From: Cryobacterium sp.
Lineage (GTDB): Bacteria > Actinomycetota > Actinomycetes > Actinomycetales > Microbacteriaceae
DNA length: 64,000 nucleotides
Assembly (NCBI RefSeq): GCF_025463825.1
Contig: NZ_JAODBG010000119.1
Coordinates: 1 to 64,000, forward strand
Direction of reading: 5' to 3'
Shown here: positions 26,952-35,462 of the stretch, one piece after another
Position numbering within the stretch: position 1 is the stretch's first letter
Layout: every line of letters begins with the position of its first letter
The notes under the pieces: model-generated
The model's input: the letters and a program-made list of their open reading frames with translations, nothing else
Told to the model about the DNA's origin: nothing
Database searches by the model: none
Made by a program: the position numbers and the translations under genes

Positions 26952-28554
26952 CCCGCAGCGCACCCGCCCCACCCGCACCCGCACCACCGACCCCCGAAGT
27001 GTTGACGTTGTTCCCGTGACCACCCTCCTCCCGACCCCGCCGCCCACTTCCACCGAGCCGGTCACGCTTGTCGCCGACCAGGCCACCCGGCAGCCGTACC
27101 GGGCCCCGCATCCCACGACCCCGCGGCCGGTCACGACGAGTATCCCGATCCTGCGCGCCGACGCCAGCGGGATCGCCCAGGTGCGCGCCTACGAGGATGC
27201 GCCCAGCACCTCCACCGTCGCCGTCCCCGTCATCGACATCGCCGCGTACACCCGGTCGGTGCTCGACCTCACCATGCGCCTGGCCGAGGTCATCTTCGCC
27301 TCCGGTGCCGGCGCCGAGGACGCCACGGCGGCCATGCTCGCCCTCACCCGCGCCTACGGCTTGCGCGGCACCGAGGCGAACATCACCCATACGATCATCA
27401 CCCTCACCCACGAGGACCAGTCCACCCACGAGTCCATCTCGCGCAGCCGCGACGTCAAGTACCGCACCCTCAACTACGCCAAGCTCACCGCCACCTCCGA
27501 GCTGATCGCCGACCTCATCAACGAGCCCACGGATGTCGCGGAGGCCCGCAAGCGCCTCGCCAGCATCGTGTCGTCCAAGCCCCAGGTGAAGCTGCTCTAC
27601 CGTCGGGTCGGCTGGAGCCTCGTCGGCGCCGGCGCCGCCGCGCTGATCGGCGGTGGCCCGATCGTGGTGCTCGCCGCGTTCGTCGCCGCGTTCGTGATCG
27701 ACCTGCTCACCACGGCCCTGGACAAACGGAGGGTGCCGCTGTTCTACCAGACCGTCGCCGGCGGGGCCATCGGCCCGCTGTTCGCCGCGTTCGTTCCCCT
27801 CGTGGACCCCACCGCCACCCCGTCCCTCGTCGTGGTCGCGACCATCATCATGCTCCTGGCTGGGGTGACCACCTTCGGCGCGGTGCATGACACCCTGTCC
27901 GGGTTCTATCTCACCGGCACCGCCCGCTTGATCGAGGCCCTGCTCATTACCGGCGGCCTGGTCGCCGGGGTGGCCGGTTCCTCGCTGGTCCTGGCCAGGT
28001 TCGGCCTCGACCTGCGCATCACGGCCGATGTCTCCCCCACCCTGGGCATCCTGGCGATCCAACTCGTCGCTGCCGTGATCATCGTCGTGGGCTTCGCCCT
28101 GGGCACGCAGGTACCGTGGCGGGCGTTCTGGGTGGTCTGCCTGCTCGGCGCTGTGGCCGAGGCGATCTACCTCGGCGCCAGCAACTCCGGCTTCGGCCTG
28201 GTCTGGTCCTCCGGGGTGGCGGCGATGGGTGCCGGGCTGCTCGCGGCGGTGGGCGCGCGCATCGTGCGCACCCCGCCGCTGGTGATCGTCGTCTGCGCGC
28301 TGGTGCCTTTGGTGCCCGGCCTGGCGTTGTTCCGGGGCCTGCTCCAGATGTCCGACGGCGACATCAACGGGCTGCTCAACCTGCTGACCGCCGGTGCGAT
28401 CGCCGTGGCCCTGGCGGCCAGCGCCATCCTGGCTCAGTTGATCGTGCAATACGTCTGGGGTCCGGGCCGTCGCCTGCAGCGACGCTTCGTCGGGCCGCTG
28501 ATGGCACTGCCGGTTCGGCTCAGCCGGCGTGCCGGCCCGGGCCCCCGCATGTAG
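26944..28554 (+). CDS. Threonine/serine exporter family protein (ThrE-like)
   Basis: A 536-aa two-domain exporter. After a Pro/Thr-rich cytoplasmic segment (~90 aa), residues ~95-200 form the ThrE N-domain (LRLAEVIFASGAGAEDATAAM in part, VTLTHEDQ-type block as TIITLTHEDQS). About ten hydrophobic helices follow, split between the ThrE and ThrE_2 regions. In Corynebacterium ThrE exports threonine and serine. ATG 26944 overlaps the acyl-CoA dehydrogenase stop, which argues against the earlier track start. The pair is probably one transcript. Confidence 0.87.
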   Translation: MSDPQRTRPTRTRTTDPRSVDVVPVTTLLPTPPPTSTEPVTLVADQATRQPYRAPHPTTPRPVTTSIPILRADASGIAQVRAYEDAPSTSTVAVPVIDIAAYTRSVLDLTMRLAEVIFASGAGAEDATAAMLALTRAYGLRGTEANITHTIITLTHEDQSTHESISRSRDVKYRTLNYAKLTATSELIADLINEPTDVAEARKRLASIVSSKPQVKLLYRRVGWSLVGAGAAALIGGGPIVVLAAFVAAFVIDLLTTALDKRRVPLFYQTVAGGAIGPLFAAFVPLVDPTATPSLVVVATIIMLLAGVTTFGAVHDTLSGFYLTGTARLIEALLITGGLVAGVAGSSLVLARFGLDLRITADVSPTLGILAIQLVAAVIIVVGFALGTQVPWRAFWVVCLLGAVAEAIYLGASNSGFGLVWSSGVAAMGAGLLAAVGARIVRTPPLVIVVCALVPLVPGLALFRGLLQMSDGDINGLLNLLTAGAIAVALAASAILAQLIVQYVWGPGRRLQRRFVGPLMALPVRLSRRAGPGPRM

Positions 28555-28566
28555 TCCGCGGGCCGG

Positions 28567-28812
28567 CTAGTTGGGAACTTCTCCCTCGTCGGTCTCGTCC
28601 GACACGTCTTCGTCGACGAATCGGTACGGGATGGGTTCGGCGGTTTCGCGTCCCTTGCGGTAGGTGCGGGTGATCGTCTGGCCTTCTTCAACGGCCTCGA
28701 GCACCACCACGTCCTGGTACTCGCCGTTGGTGTAGTGCAGCTCCACCTCGGTACCGGCCCCGATCACGTTCGGACCGAATAGAACTGCTTTATAGGTTCC
28801 CTGTTCGCTCAT
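28567..28812 (-). CDS. Conserved hypothetical small protein (81 aa)
   Basis: MSEQGTYKAVLFGPNVIGAG begins a compact, acidic 81-aa protein with a beta-rich look (alternating hydrophobics around VELHYTNGEYQDVVVLE) and an Asp/Glu-rich tail. I place the start at 28812, preceded by gggagaac; the track version adds 17 residues. I do not recognise a named family. It is convergent with the ThrE gene (12-bp gap). Confidence 0.6.
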   Translation of the reverse strand: MSEQGTYKAVLFGPNVIGAGTEVELHYTNGEYQDVVVLEAVEEGQTITRTYRKGRETAEPIPYRFVDEDVSDETDEGEVPN

Positions 28813-29027
28813 GTTCTCCCGGCTCTCCTGCGCCCTTCCCGTCCCACTGACGAGGCGCCTCATCGCAGACAGCCTACGTCGACACCCGCGAAAGGCACAG
28901 GGCCCCGCGCCGCCCCCACCTGGGGGCCACCCGGCGCGGGTGCCGAGCGGTTCAAGATGCCCTTTCTGCCGAACCCGCGTAGGGTCAGATCATCGGTGCC
29001 GCTAGGGCTCGGGTCGAAGGAGTACAC

Positions 29028-29147
29028 ATGGCTGACAAATCACCCAAGAAGGATGCGACCAAGAAGGTCGCTGGCAAGTCACTCAAGGAAAAGCGCGCTG
29101 ACAAGCAGGCGAAGTCCGCTGAAACCGAGAAGGCCCGTAAGCGCTGA
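29028..29147 (+). CDS. Small Lys-rich basic protein (39 aa)
   Basis: Too short for the ORF track. ATG 29028, preceded by gaagga, opens MADKSPKKDATKKVAGKSL and continues as Lys/Ala/Glu residues to a TGA at 29145-29147. About a third of residues are lysine. Similar MADKS...KSLKEKRA mini-proteins are, from memory, common in actinobacteria, function unknown; nucleic-acid binding is plausible. A terminator-like hairpin follows 48 bp downstream, supporting a real transcript. Confidence 0.7.
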   Translation: MADKSPKKDATKKVAGKSLKEKRADKQAKSAETEKARKR

Positions 29148-29194
29148 CTCGCTTTCGCACCCGGCGGAATCCGCCTGATCGCGCACGGCTCACC

Positions 29195-29221
29195 GGCGTC
29201 GCCCGATTTTCGGGCGGCGCC
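29195..29221 (+). terminator. Terminator hairpin after the 39-aa gene
   Basis: GGCGTCGCCCGA pairs with TCGGGCGGCGCC (one wobble) around a TTT loop, followed by GCTTTCGTTTG. It fits a factor-independent terminator for the small gene upstream, and could also serve the convergent baeRF-like gene. Confidence 0.65.
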
Positions 29222-29279
29222 GCTTTCGTTTGCCGGACACCCGTCCGGCCCGAACCTGACCGGCTCGAACCGGCCCGGT

Positions 29280-30416
29280 TCAGACCATGAACCGCACCCC
29301 GGCCGCGACGGCCCCGCCGCCGGGCATGTCGTCGGCCCGCACCGCGAAGATCTCCGCGCCGGACAGCAGGGCCCGCCGCAGGATCTCGTCGACCACGCCG
29401 TAGGTGACGGCATCGTCCTCCTCGCTCAGGGTGAGAGCCCCGGTCTCCTCGTCGACCAGACCGGGCACCGTCTGGTCGATGTCCACGAACAGGGTTTCGA
29501 CCGCACCGTAGGTCGCGGCCCGCGCCACATCGCTGAGGTCGGTGACGGCGCGACCGTGCGCGGCCCGGCGGGCCATCCGGTCTTTGAGCTCGGTGAGTTC
29601 GGCGGCGTAGAGTTCGTCGAGGATTCCCCGGGCGGCACCGCCGAGATCCTCATCGGGGGTCTCCTCAGGGTTGCCGGCGATGATCGCCTCGGTGAGGTTC
29701 GGGTAGCTGTTCACCGACCGGTGGATCCCGGCGAGGGGCTCCGCGGCGGCGAGGATCAGGGGCAGGTTGAGACCGCTGAGCACCGGCCGCAACGCCCGGT
29801 CGATCGCCCGCGCGTACTGGCGCATCCGCACCTTCTGGCCCTCGGCGCCCTGGATGCGCCCACCCATGATGTGGCTGTCCTGGGTGCGACCGCTGATGGA
29901 CTCCAGCCCCACCGCGTCGGCGACGTTGCTGGGCAGGCCGGGTACCGACACCGCGTACACCGGGCTGTCCGCGCTGATCTCCAGCAGCCGCACCGAGTTC
30001 TGGGCGAGGGCGAGCACGAACGCGGCCTGCGGGAACGTGACGGCGCGCAGCAGCGGTTTGAGATAGAACCGGTCGGAAACCTCCACGGCGCCGCTGAGCC
30101 GGTTGGGCAGCCGGAAGGTGCGCACGCCGACCGGGGTGGCGAAGATGGCCAGGCTGTACGACAGCGACCGCCAGAAGTCCGAGTCGTCGATGAGGTCGTC
30201 GAGGGTCTCCTGCAGCTGCTCGATGGGGCCCTTGTCCGTGCCGGCGTCCCGTAGTTGTTGCACCGCCTCGGCCAGCCGGTTCTTGAGCTCGACCCTGGCT
30301 TTGTCCGACTCCTGCGGCAGCGGGCTGGTGCTCAGGTAGATCGATACGCACGGATGCCGGCGCACCGCTGCGAGGGTGTCGACGTCGTCCCGGGTAGGTA
30401 TATCGGTGTGCAGCAC
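29280..30416 (-). CDS. baeRF-like protein (bacterial release-factor-1-type fold)
   Basis: A 378-aa protein resembling the bacterial archaeo-eukaryotic release-factor (baeRF) families: an N-terminal HPCVSIYLSTSP block, a central region with VLALAQNSVRLLEIS, LPLILAAAEPLAGIHR, and a C-terminal domain with VTYGVVDEILRRAL and ADDMPGGGAVAAGVRF, which recalls the eRF1/Pelota C-domain. Such proteins are predicted to act on ribosomes, but no function is established here. The start is GTG 30416, preceded by aaaggag; the track start is 28 codons earlier. Family assignment is from recall. Confidence 0.6.
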   Translation of the reverse strand: MLHTDIPTRDDVDTLAAVRRHPCVSIYLSTSPLPQESDKARVELKNRLAEAVQQLRDAGTDKGPIEQLQETLDDLIDDSDFWRSLSYSLAIFATPVGVRTFRLPNRLSGAVEVSDRFYLKPLLRAVTFPQAAFVLALAQNSVRLLEISADSPVYAVSVPGLPSNVADAVGLESISGRTQDSHIMGGRIQGAEGQKVRMRQYARAIDRALRPVLSGLNLPLILAAAEPLAGIHRSVNSYPNLTEAIIAGNPEETPDEDLGGAARGILDELYAAELTELKDRMARRAAHGRAVTDLSDVARAATYGAVETLFVDIDQTVPGLVDEETGALTLSEEDDAVTYGVVDEILRRALLSGAEIFAVRADDMPGGGAVAAGVRFMV

Positions 30417-30553
30417 GGCGCGACTCCTTTGCTCCGGACGCCTCACGTGCCGGCCCCCTTCGCTCGACCGTGAGCCTCTTGTCCGGCCCACTCTATCCAC
30501 TCGGCTCTGTTCCCATAAGGTCGGCCGGCGGGCGGTGGACCCACCGTCCCGGG

Positions 30554-31330
30554 CTACCCACCCGGTCGCTGCGCCAGCGCCGCCACCGCCGCCTCTCCGC
30601 GGATCTGGCCGAGCAGCGTGATGAGCTCGTCGACGAGGGCGCCGGTCACCCCCGGCGTCACGATGCTGTACCGCCCGACGGGCTCAAGGCCGTCGGCGCG
30701 CACCCGGATCACCGCCCAGCCCACCTCCTCGAGGGCCGCGTCCTTCTCCCGGTCGGACACCTCCTTGAGGCCGCGGTGGGAGGTTTTGTCCCGGCCGGGT
30801 GAGTCGTATTCGATTGCCACCTTGAGGGCGGGGATGATGATGTCCGGCCACACCTCCGGCTTGCCGTAGAAAATGCGGTTGATGCGGATGGCGTTCACCC
30901 GGTGCGGCAGCCGGATGCGTTCGCCCAGCAGCATTCGCAGCTTCTGTTCCGCCTGCGAGGTGCGCAGCTTCAGGCCGGGCTTCATGAACGGCACGCCGCC
31001 CTCGAATCGGGCCGCCGGCGCCTGGGCGTTCTTCTGGCATTTGGGGCAGCCGGGGCCGGTGAGCGTTTCCCGCACGCTCGCCGAGTACCGGGAGTGCCCG
31101 CGGCTGCAGATCCACTCGTAGTCGGTGCCGATACGGGTCTCCTGTGCCAGGGCGGCGCGCGATGCCGGGGCCACCCGGTGCAGGAGTTGTTCTCGGCTGC
31201 GCTTGGTTTCGTCCAGCAGCATGCACAGCGGACAGTCCCGCTGCAGGGTGAGACGGGCCTCGCCGGCCGCCGCGCCGTGTCCGCATCGGAACCGCACGGC
31301 GGTGTCCGTCGGTGTCCCATCGTCGTTCAT
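30554..31330 (-). CDS. Zinc-ribbon protein with VSR-like endonuclease domain
   Basis: A 258-aa protein with two metal-binding parts: FRCGH ... CPLC (residues ~14-36), then WICSRGHSRY ... CPKC (about 73-97), both of zinc-ribbon/treble-clef spacing. The C-terminal half reads as a PD-(D/E)XK fold: SQAEQKLRMLLGERIRLP, WPDIIIPALKVAIEYDSPG with Asp and Glu-x-Asp candidates, and LEEVGWAVIRVRAD, the order seen in VSR and DUF559-type nucleases. A role in mismatch or defence cleavage is possible; no methylase is nearby. No close named family is recognised. Confidence 0.65.
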   Translation of the reverse strand: MNDDGTPTDTAVRFRCGHGAAAGEARLTLQRDCPLCMLLDETKRSREQLLHRVAPASRAALAQETRIGTDYEWICSRGHSRYSASVRETLTGPGCPKCQKNAQAPAARFEGGVPFMKPGLKLRTSQAEQKLRMLLGERIRLPHRVNAIRINRIFYGKPEVWPDIIIPALKVAIEYDSPGRDKTSHRGLKEVSDREKDAALEEVGWAVIRVRADGLEPVGRYSIVTPGVTGALVDELITLLGQIRGEAAVAALAQRPGG

Positions 31331-31407
31331 TCCCGCGCCCGGTCCTTCCGCTCGTGTCGGTCACCGTCACGCTAGCAACGACCTCCGACAGCCACGAGCG
31401 TTCATGG

Positions 31408-31452
31408 GCAGACTTCCGGCCTTCGTCGTCGAAACGACGGCCGGAAGTCTGC
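31408..31452. repeat. Intergenic 14-bp perfect inverted repeat
   Basis: GCAGACTTCCGGCC (31408-31421) is perfectly inverted as GGCCGGAAGTCTGC (31439-31452), with an inner GTCGT-CGAA-ACGAC hairpin. It begins 3 bp after the stop of the DUF6194 gene, so it may be a terminator, but there is no T tract. Confidence 0.6.
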
Positions 31453-31455
31453 AAT

Positions 31456-31914
31456 TCACTCGCCGGGCCGCCGGGCGGGCCGGCGCAGGGCGCGACGGCC
31501 CGCATCCGCGTGAGCGGTGACGAGGAGGTCGCGAAGGGTGGGCATCGTCCGCTCCCCGGGGTTCACCACGGCGATCCAGCCCGGCGGGGCGTAGACCGGG
31601 TGCGGCTGGAACACGTCGGCCGCGGCGGGATCGTGCGGGCCGGCGCCGGCCAGTTCGACCAGCGCGGCCCGGCCGACATGGATGTTCCGCCGCCAGCGAT
31701 CGGCCGGGTCAAGCCGCGATCGGGCGTCATCCGGGTAGTCCTTGGTGATGATCGTCGCGAAGGGCTGCCCGTGCTGGGGTACCTGGCCGTCCGGGGCGTA
31801 GTAGAAGAAGAAGTCACCCCAGGCGATCTGGGGAGCCTCGCTGCCCACTGCGGGCGCGAGCACCAGCACCCCGCTCTGAGAGCGGACCAGCTCGACAACC
31901 TGCTCTATCGTCAT
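31456..31914 (-). CDS. DUF6194 family protein
   Basis: A 152-aa protein whose blocks AWGDFFFYYAPDG, FATIITKDYPDD, SRLDPADRWRRNIHVGR and VYAPPGWIAVVNPGE fit the DUF6194 family, a small actinobacterial group of unknown function. No signal peptide or membrane segment. It stands alone between the zinc-ribbon gene and the ankyrin gene, all on the minus strand. Family recognition is good; no function can be given. Confidence 0.72.
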   Translation of the reverse strand: MTIEQVVELVRSQSGVLVLAPAVGSEAPQIAWGDFFFYYAPDGQVPQHGQPFATIITKDYPDDARSRLDPADRWRRNIHVGRAALVELAGAGPHDPAAADVFQPHPVYAPPGWIAVVNPGERTMPTLRDLLVTAHADAGRRALRRPARRPGE

Positions 31915-31937
31915 GCCCGCAGTCTCCCCCCGTGCGT

Positions 31938-32351
31938 TTAGTTGCCGGGCGTATTGCCGTGCGCCTCGAGGACCTCGCGCATGTGTGGCCGGGCGAACTG
32001 GTCGGCGATCTGGATGGCCGTGTGGCTGCCCAGGTCGGGGTCGGCGCCGGCCTGCAGCAGGTCGGTCAGGATGGCCTCGTTGCCCCGGAACACCGCACAG
32101 GCCAGGGCGGTCTGGCCCATGCCGTTCACGACGCCGGTGTCGGCGCCTCGCCTCAGCAGCTCCTGAACGGTCTCGCGGTGCTGGGCGTAGGCGGCGACAA
32201 TGAGCAGGCTGTCGCCACGCCCGTTGAGCAGGTTCAGGGGCACCCCGGCATCGATCATCTCGCCCAGCGGGCCGGTGCGGCCGTCCCTGGCGAGGTCGAA
32301 GACGCCCTCGACGACCGGTTCGGCCGACTGGTTGTCCGCACGCGCTGTCAT
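31938..32351 (-). CDS. Ankyrin-repeat protein
   Basis: A 137-aa protein made of about three ankyrin repeats: GEMIDAGVPLNLLNGRGDSLL, VQELLRRGADTGVVNGMGQTA, and LTDLLQAGADPDLGSHTAIQ, with typical G-x-TxLxxA and LLxxGADxxx patterns. The N-terminus (MTARADNQSAEP) has no signal. Such proteins are binding scaffolds; the partner is unknown. I use ATG 32351, since the track's earlier start adds a low-complexity segment; an upstream cagggag string is a reasonable ribosome site. Confidence 0.82.
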   Translation of the reverse strand: MTARADNQSAEPVVEGVFDLARDGRTGPLGEMIDAGVPLNLLNGRGDSLLIVAAYAQHRETVQELLRRGADTGVVNGMGQTALACAVFRGNEAILTDLLQAGADPDLGSHTAIQIADQFARPHMREVLEAHGNTPGN

Positions 32352-32473
32352 GGTCGTCTCCCTGGGTGTGAACAACCGCCAGGTGCCTGCCGGTTCGAGT
32401 GATCTCACCAAGTCTAGGCGGGTCTCCTCACGCCTCCCGGCCCCGCCCGCGGCCCCATGCACAGACCTTGGCC

Positions 32474-32539
32474 TAAGGAAGAAGTGCCCAAAAAAGGACG
32501 GGATGGATCACAACGTCCTTATTTCGGGCCTTTTTCCTT
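32474..32539. repeat. 66-bp dispersed element, copy 2
   Basis: TAAGGAAGAAGTGCCC ... GGGCCTTTTTCCTT, the same length as the copies at 9255 and 49801 and alignable to 9255-9320 without gaps (core ACGTCCTT). It lies about 60 bp past the 3' end of the tRNA-Ala gene. The ends are inverted relative to each other, giving a long imperfect hairpin. Confidence 0.6.
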
Positions 32540-32561
32540 ATGAACGCCCGTCGCTTCGGCA

Positions 32562-32603
32562 AAAAAGGACCGCGGCCCGTAGGCTGCGATCCCTTTGCTT
32601 TAC
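32562..32603 (-). terminator. Putative tRNA-Ala terminator
   Basis: Downstream of tRNA-Ala on the minus strand, AAAGGGATCG is followed by GGGCCGCGGTCC and a TTTTTT run. The stem is imperfect but the T tract and position fit a terminator. Confidence 0.4.
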
Positions 32604-32679
32604 TGGTGGAGCTAAGGAGATTCGAACTCCTGACCTTCTCATTGCGAACGAGACGCGCTACCAACTGCGCCATAGCCCC
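32604..32679 (-). tRNA. tRNA-Ala (CGC anticodon)
   Basis: The minus strand reads GGGGCTATGGCGCAGTTGGT then an anticodon arm with loop TTCGCAA (anticodon CGC), a T arm GGAG TTCGAAT CTCC, and an encoded CCA end. The acceptor stem contains the G3:U70 pair that identifies alanine tRNAs. All four arms pair. It decodes GCG alanine codons, common in this GC-rich genome. Confidence 0.95.
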
Positions 32680-32732
32680 TGACTGCGTATTTACAATATC
32701 ACGCGTGCCGGATGCTCCGAACCGCGACCCGG

Positions 32733-33731
32733 TCAGCCGACGGCGCGGCGGCGGCGGAGCACGGCGTCGAGGTCGGTCATGCCCGGTTCGGTGTCGCCGA
32801 TGATACCCATGTTGGCGAATCGGCTCGGCGCTGCCTGCGGGGCCTTGGCGGCGGCGGCGGCCGTCGCGTTGACCCTGGCGACCACCGGGCGGGTGATCGG
32901 GGTGACCTCCGACGGTGCGATGGCCTCGGCCATGGCCAGTGCGCGTCGCTGCAGTTCGGCCTCGGCGGCCGCCTGACGCAGCTGGGCGGCGGCATCCACC
33001 GAAGCCATCGCGGCTTGGGCGATGGAACCCGGGGACAGGTGCAGGGGCTTGGGCAGCGGCTGTGGGGTCCAGGGGGTCGGCTGGGCGACGGGCGCCTCCT
33101 CGAAGTGGACGGGTTCGAAGCGCTGGCCGCGGCTGCCGGCCGGGGCGCGGCGTTCGGCGTCGGCCGGGGCATCCGCCGTGGCGAGCGGCGCGCGGGCAGA
33201 CCGGTTCACGGTGGCGAGCCGGCTGAGGGTGGCCACCGCGACGAGGACGGCCACCAGGCCGCCAGCCAGGAAGGTCCAGGTGCCCGCTGCGAGCGTGGTG
33301 GCACCGACGATCGCGAAGACGAGCCCAATCACCAGCAGAAGGGTGGAGAGGGCGCGCATGGTGCGCAGGCGCTTGGCCTTGCCCGCCGGGGTGAGCGCCT
33401 TGGGGCGCGCGGCGGCGGCACGCAGCACGGCGGCGCGCCGGGCGGCCGTGGCGGCGTCGCCGGCGGTCTTCGCGGCGATCCGGGCGTCTTCCTCGGCCTG
33501 GGCGAGTAGTTTGCGCTGGGCTGACACACCGCGGGCGTTGGTCTCCACGCGAACCTCCTGGGGGATTTCCGACGTCTCGGCCAGGATCCGCAGGGTCTGC
33601 TGCAGTCGCACGGCGTTGCGTTCGGTGGCGAGATACTGCCGGCGTCTGGCCCATGTCGGCATGAGATACGTCACCCAGAGCGCGGCGGCAACCGCCACCA
33701 TCACTCCCCCGCCCAGGACTTCGCTACTCAT
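32733..33731 (-). CDS. SepX/GLPR-like actinobacterial membrane protein
   Basis: A 332-aa protein: an N-terminal transmembrane helix followed by LMPTWARRRQYLATERNAVR, resembling the SepX/GLPR N-terminus (AYLVPMWLRR-type), a charged coiled-coil linker, two more adjacent helices (residues ~125-175), then a long low-complexity Ala/Pro cytoplasmic tail. SepX (Streptomyces) and GLPR (Corynebacterium) help organise division and polar growth. The order rimJ then this gene next to galU matches Rv0995/Rv0996, supporting the call. Assignment rests on N-terminal resemblance and context. Confidence 0.65.
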   Translation of the reverse strand: MSSEVLGGGVMVAVAAALWVTYLMPTWARRRQYLATERNAVRLQQTLRILAETSEIPQEVRVETNARGVSAQRKLLAQAEEDARIAAKTAGDAATAARRAAVLRAAAARPKALTPAGKAKRLRTMRALSTLLLVIGLVFAIVGATTLAAGTWTFLAGGLVAVLVAVATLSRLATVNRSARAPLATADAPADAERRAPAGSRGQRFEPVHFEEAPVAQPTPWTPQPLPKPLHLSPGSIAQAAMASVDAAAQLRQAAAEAELQRRALAMAEAIAPSEVTPITRPVVARVNATAAAAAKAPQAAPSRFANMGIIGDTEPGMTDLDAVLRRRRAVG

Positions 33732-33785
33732 GCTCCCTACGGTATGAGTCGCGGGACCTTCCGTGCTTGATTACCGGGGGGTGTG

Positions 33786-34445
33786 TCACTTGTCGGCTAC
33801 CTCGAGCGGATGCGCAGCAGCCGCCCTGTCGAACTCGTTCACGGTGGCCACACCCGGCGGAACCAGCCCGTCCTGCCAGCGGCGCAACACACCGCCGCGC
33901 ACCTCCTCGGCCACCAGGCCGAAGGCGAAGTGGTCGCGCCAGGCGCCGTTGATGTGGATGAACCGGCGGCGCAGCCCCTCGTACCGGAAGCCCAGCTTCT
34001 CGACGACCCGCAGCGACGGGGCGTTCTCGGGGCGGATGCAGATCTCCATCCGGTGCAGGCCCAGCTGGCCGAAGCAGTAATCCGTGGCCAGCGCCACCGC
34101 GATCGGGGTGATCGACCGGCCGGCGAACTTCTCGCCCACCCAGTACCCGATCGACGCGCTCGACAACGACCCCCAGGTGATCGACGACACGTTGAGCTGG
34201 CCCGCCAGTTCGCCGTTGTACTCCACCAGGAACGGCAGTCCGCTGCCGGTGCGCGAGTGCGCGAGCAGGCTGCGGATACTGGCCCTGGTGTCGAACGACA
34301 TGGGCGCGTACGGACTGGTGGCCTCCCAGGTGCGCAGCCACGACCGGTTCTCCATCAGTTCACGCTCGAGGGCCCTGGCATCGCGCAACCGGATCGGGCG
34401 CAGGGTGACAGCACCCTCACGGAGCGTAGGAATCGCGGTCGGCAC
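33786..34445 (-). CDS. RimJ/RimL-type GNAT acetyltransferase
   Basis: A 219-aa GNAT protein of the RimJ/RimL group: VTLRPIRLRDARALERE at the N-terminus, SIGYWVGEKFAGRSITPIAVAL (strand 4, acetyl-CoA loop), and LHRMEICIRPENAPSLRVVEKLGFRYEG, the diagnostic N-x-x-S-x-x-V-x-E-K-x-G-F block. RimJ acetylates ribosomal protein N-termini in E. coli; the target here is unknown. It is transcribed after galU and before the SepX-like gene. The start is GTG 34445. Confidence 0.87.
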   Translation of the reverse strand: MPTAIPTLREGAVTLRPIRLRDARALERELMENRSWLRTWEATSPYAPMSFDTRASIRSLLAHSRTGSGLPFLVEYNGELAGQLNVSSITWGSLSSASIGYWVGEKFAGRSITPIAVALATDYCFGQLGLHRMEICIRPENAPSLRVVEKLGFRYEGLRRRFIHINGAWRDHFAFGLVAEEVRGGVLRRWQDGLVPPGVATVNEFDRAAAAHPLEVADK

Positions 34446-34517
34446 GATAAACCCGTCTATTTGGGGGCCGAAGCCCGATGATGCCCGAATTGTAGTCCGG
34501 GCCGACCTGTGGAACCG

Positions 34518-35411
34518 CTACTCGAGGGTCGCGGTGAACTCCTGCAGCCAGGGGCGCAGCTCCGCGCCGAGGTCGTCACGGTCGACGGCCAGCTGGATGA
34601 TGGCCTTGATGTAGTCCAGCCGGTCGCCGGTGTCGTAGCGGCGGCCACGGAAGATGACGCCGTAGACGCCGCCCGAGGTCTCGGTGGTGACGGCCATTTC
34701 CTGCAGGGCGTCGGTGAGCTGGATCTCGTTGCCCTTCCCAGGGGCGGTGCGCTCGAGCACCTCGAACACCTCGGGGCGCAGCACGTAGCGGCCGATGATG
34801 GCCAGGTTGGACGGCGCATCCGCCGCGGACGGCTTCTCGACCAGGCCGGTGATGCGCACCACGTCGGGGTCGTCGGTCTTCTCGATCGCGGCGGCGCCGT
34901 ACAGGTGGATCTGCGACGGGTCCACCTCGAGCAGGGCGACGACGCTGGTGTTGCGGCTGATCTGCTCGGCGAGCATCTTGTCGAGCAACGGGTCGCGGGC
35001 GTCGATGATGTCATCGCCGAGCAGCACGGCGAAGGGTTCGTGGCCCACGTGCATCTTGGCGCGCAGCACCGCGTGGCCCAGGCCCAGCGGGTCCCCCTGG
35101 CGCACGTAGTGCATGTCGGCGAGGTCGGTGGATGCGTTCACCTTGGCGAGACGGTCGCGGTCGCCCTTCTGGATGAGCACCGCCTCCAGCTCGGTGACGC
35201 GGTCGAAATGGTTCTCCAGGGCGTTCTTGTTGCGCCCGGTGATCATCAGCACATCGGTCAGTCCGGCGGCGACGGCCTCTTCGACGACGTACTGGATAGC
35301 CGGCTTGTCGACGACAGGCAGCATCTCCTTGGGCATCGCCTTGGTCGCAGGCAGGAAGCGGGTTCCCATTCCAGCAGCGGGAATGACGGCCTTAGTAATC
35401 TGAGTAACCAT
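34518..35411 (-). CDS. galU: UTP-glucose-1-phosphate uridylyltransferase GalU
   Basis: A 297-aa nucleotidyltransferase making UDP-glucose for envelope and storage glycans. Landmarks: AVIPAAGMGTRFLPATKAMP (nucleotide loop), VDKPAIQYVVEEA, GDPLGLGHAVLRA and LGDDIID. Start ATG 35411, with TAACCT six bases upstream, so leaderless-type. It is divergent from the 5-formyl-THF cyclo-ligase gene, the conserved actinobacterial arrangement (as Rv0992c/Rv0993). In that arrangement a MoeA/Glp gene usually follows galU; here the next gene is rimJ. Confidence 0.95.
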   Translation of the reverse strand: MVTQITKAVIPAAGMGTRFLPATKAMPKEMLPVVDKPAIQYVVEEAVAAGLTDVLMITGRNKNALENHFDRVTELEAVLIQKGDRDRLAKVNASTDLADMHYVRQGDPLGLGHAVLRAKMHVGHEPFAVLLGDDIIDARDPLLDKMLAEQISRNTSVVALLEVDPSQIHLYGAAAIEKTDDPDVVRITGLVEKPSAADAPSNLAIIGRYVLRPEVFEVLERTAPGKGNEIQLTDALQEMAVTTETSGGVYGVIFRGRRYDTGDRLDYIKAIIQLAVDRDDLGAELRPWLQEFTATLE

Positions 35412-35462
35412 GGCATTAGGTTAGCGGCATCCCCGGCCGATTCCGCACCTAGGATGACTTGT

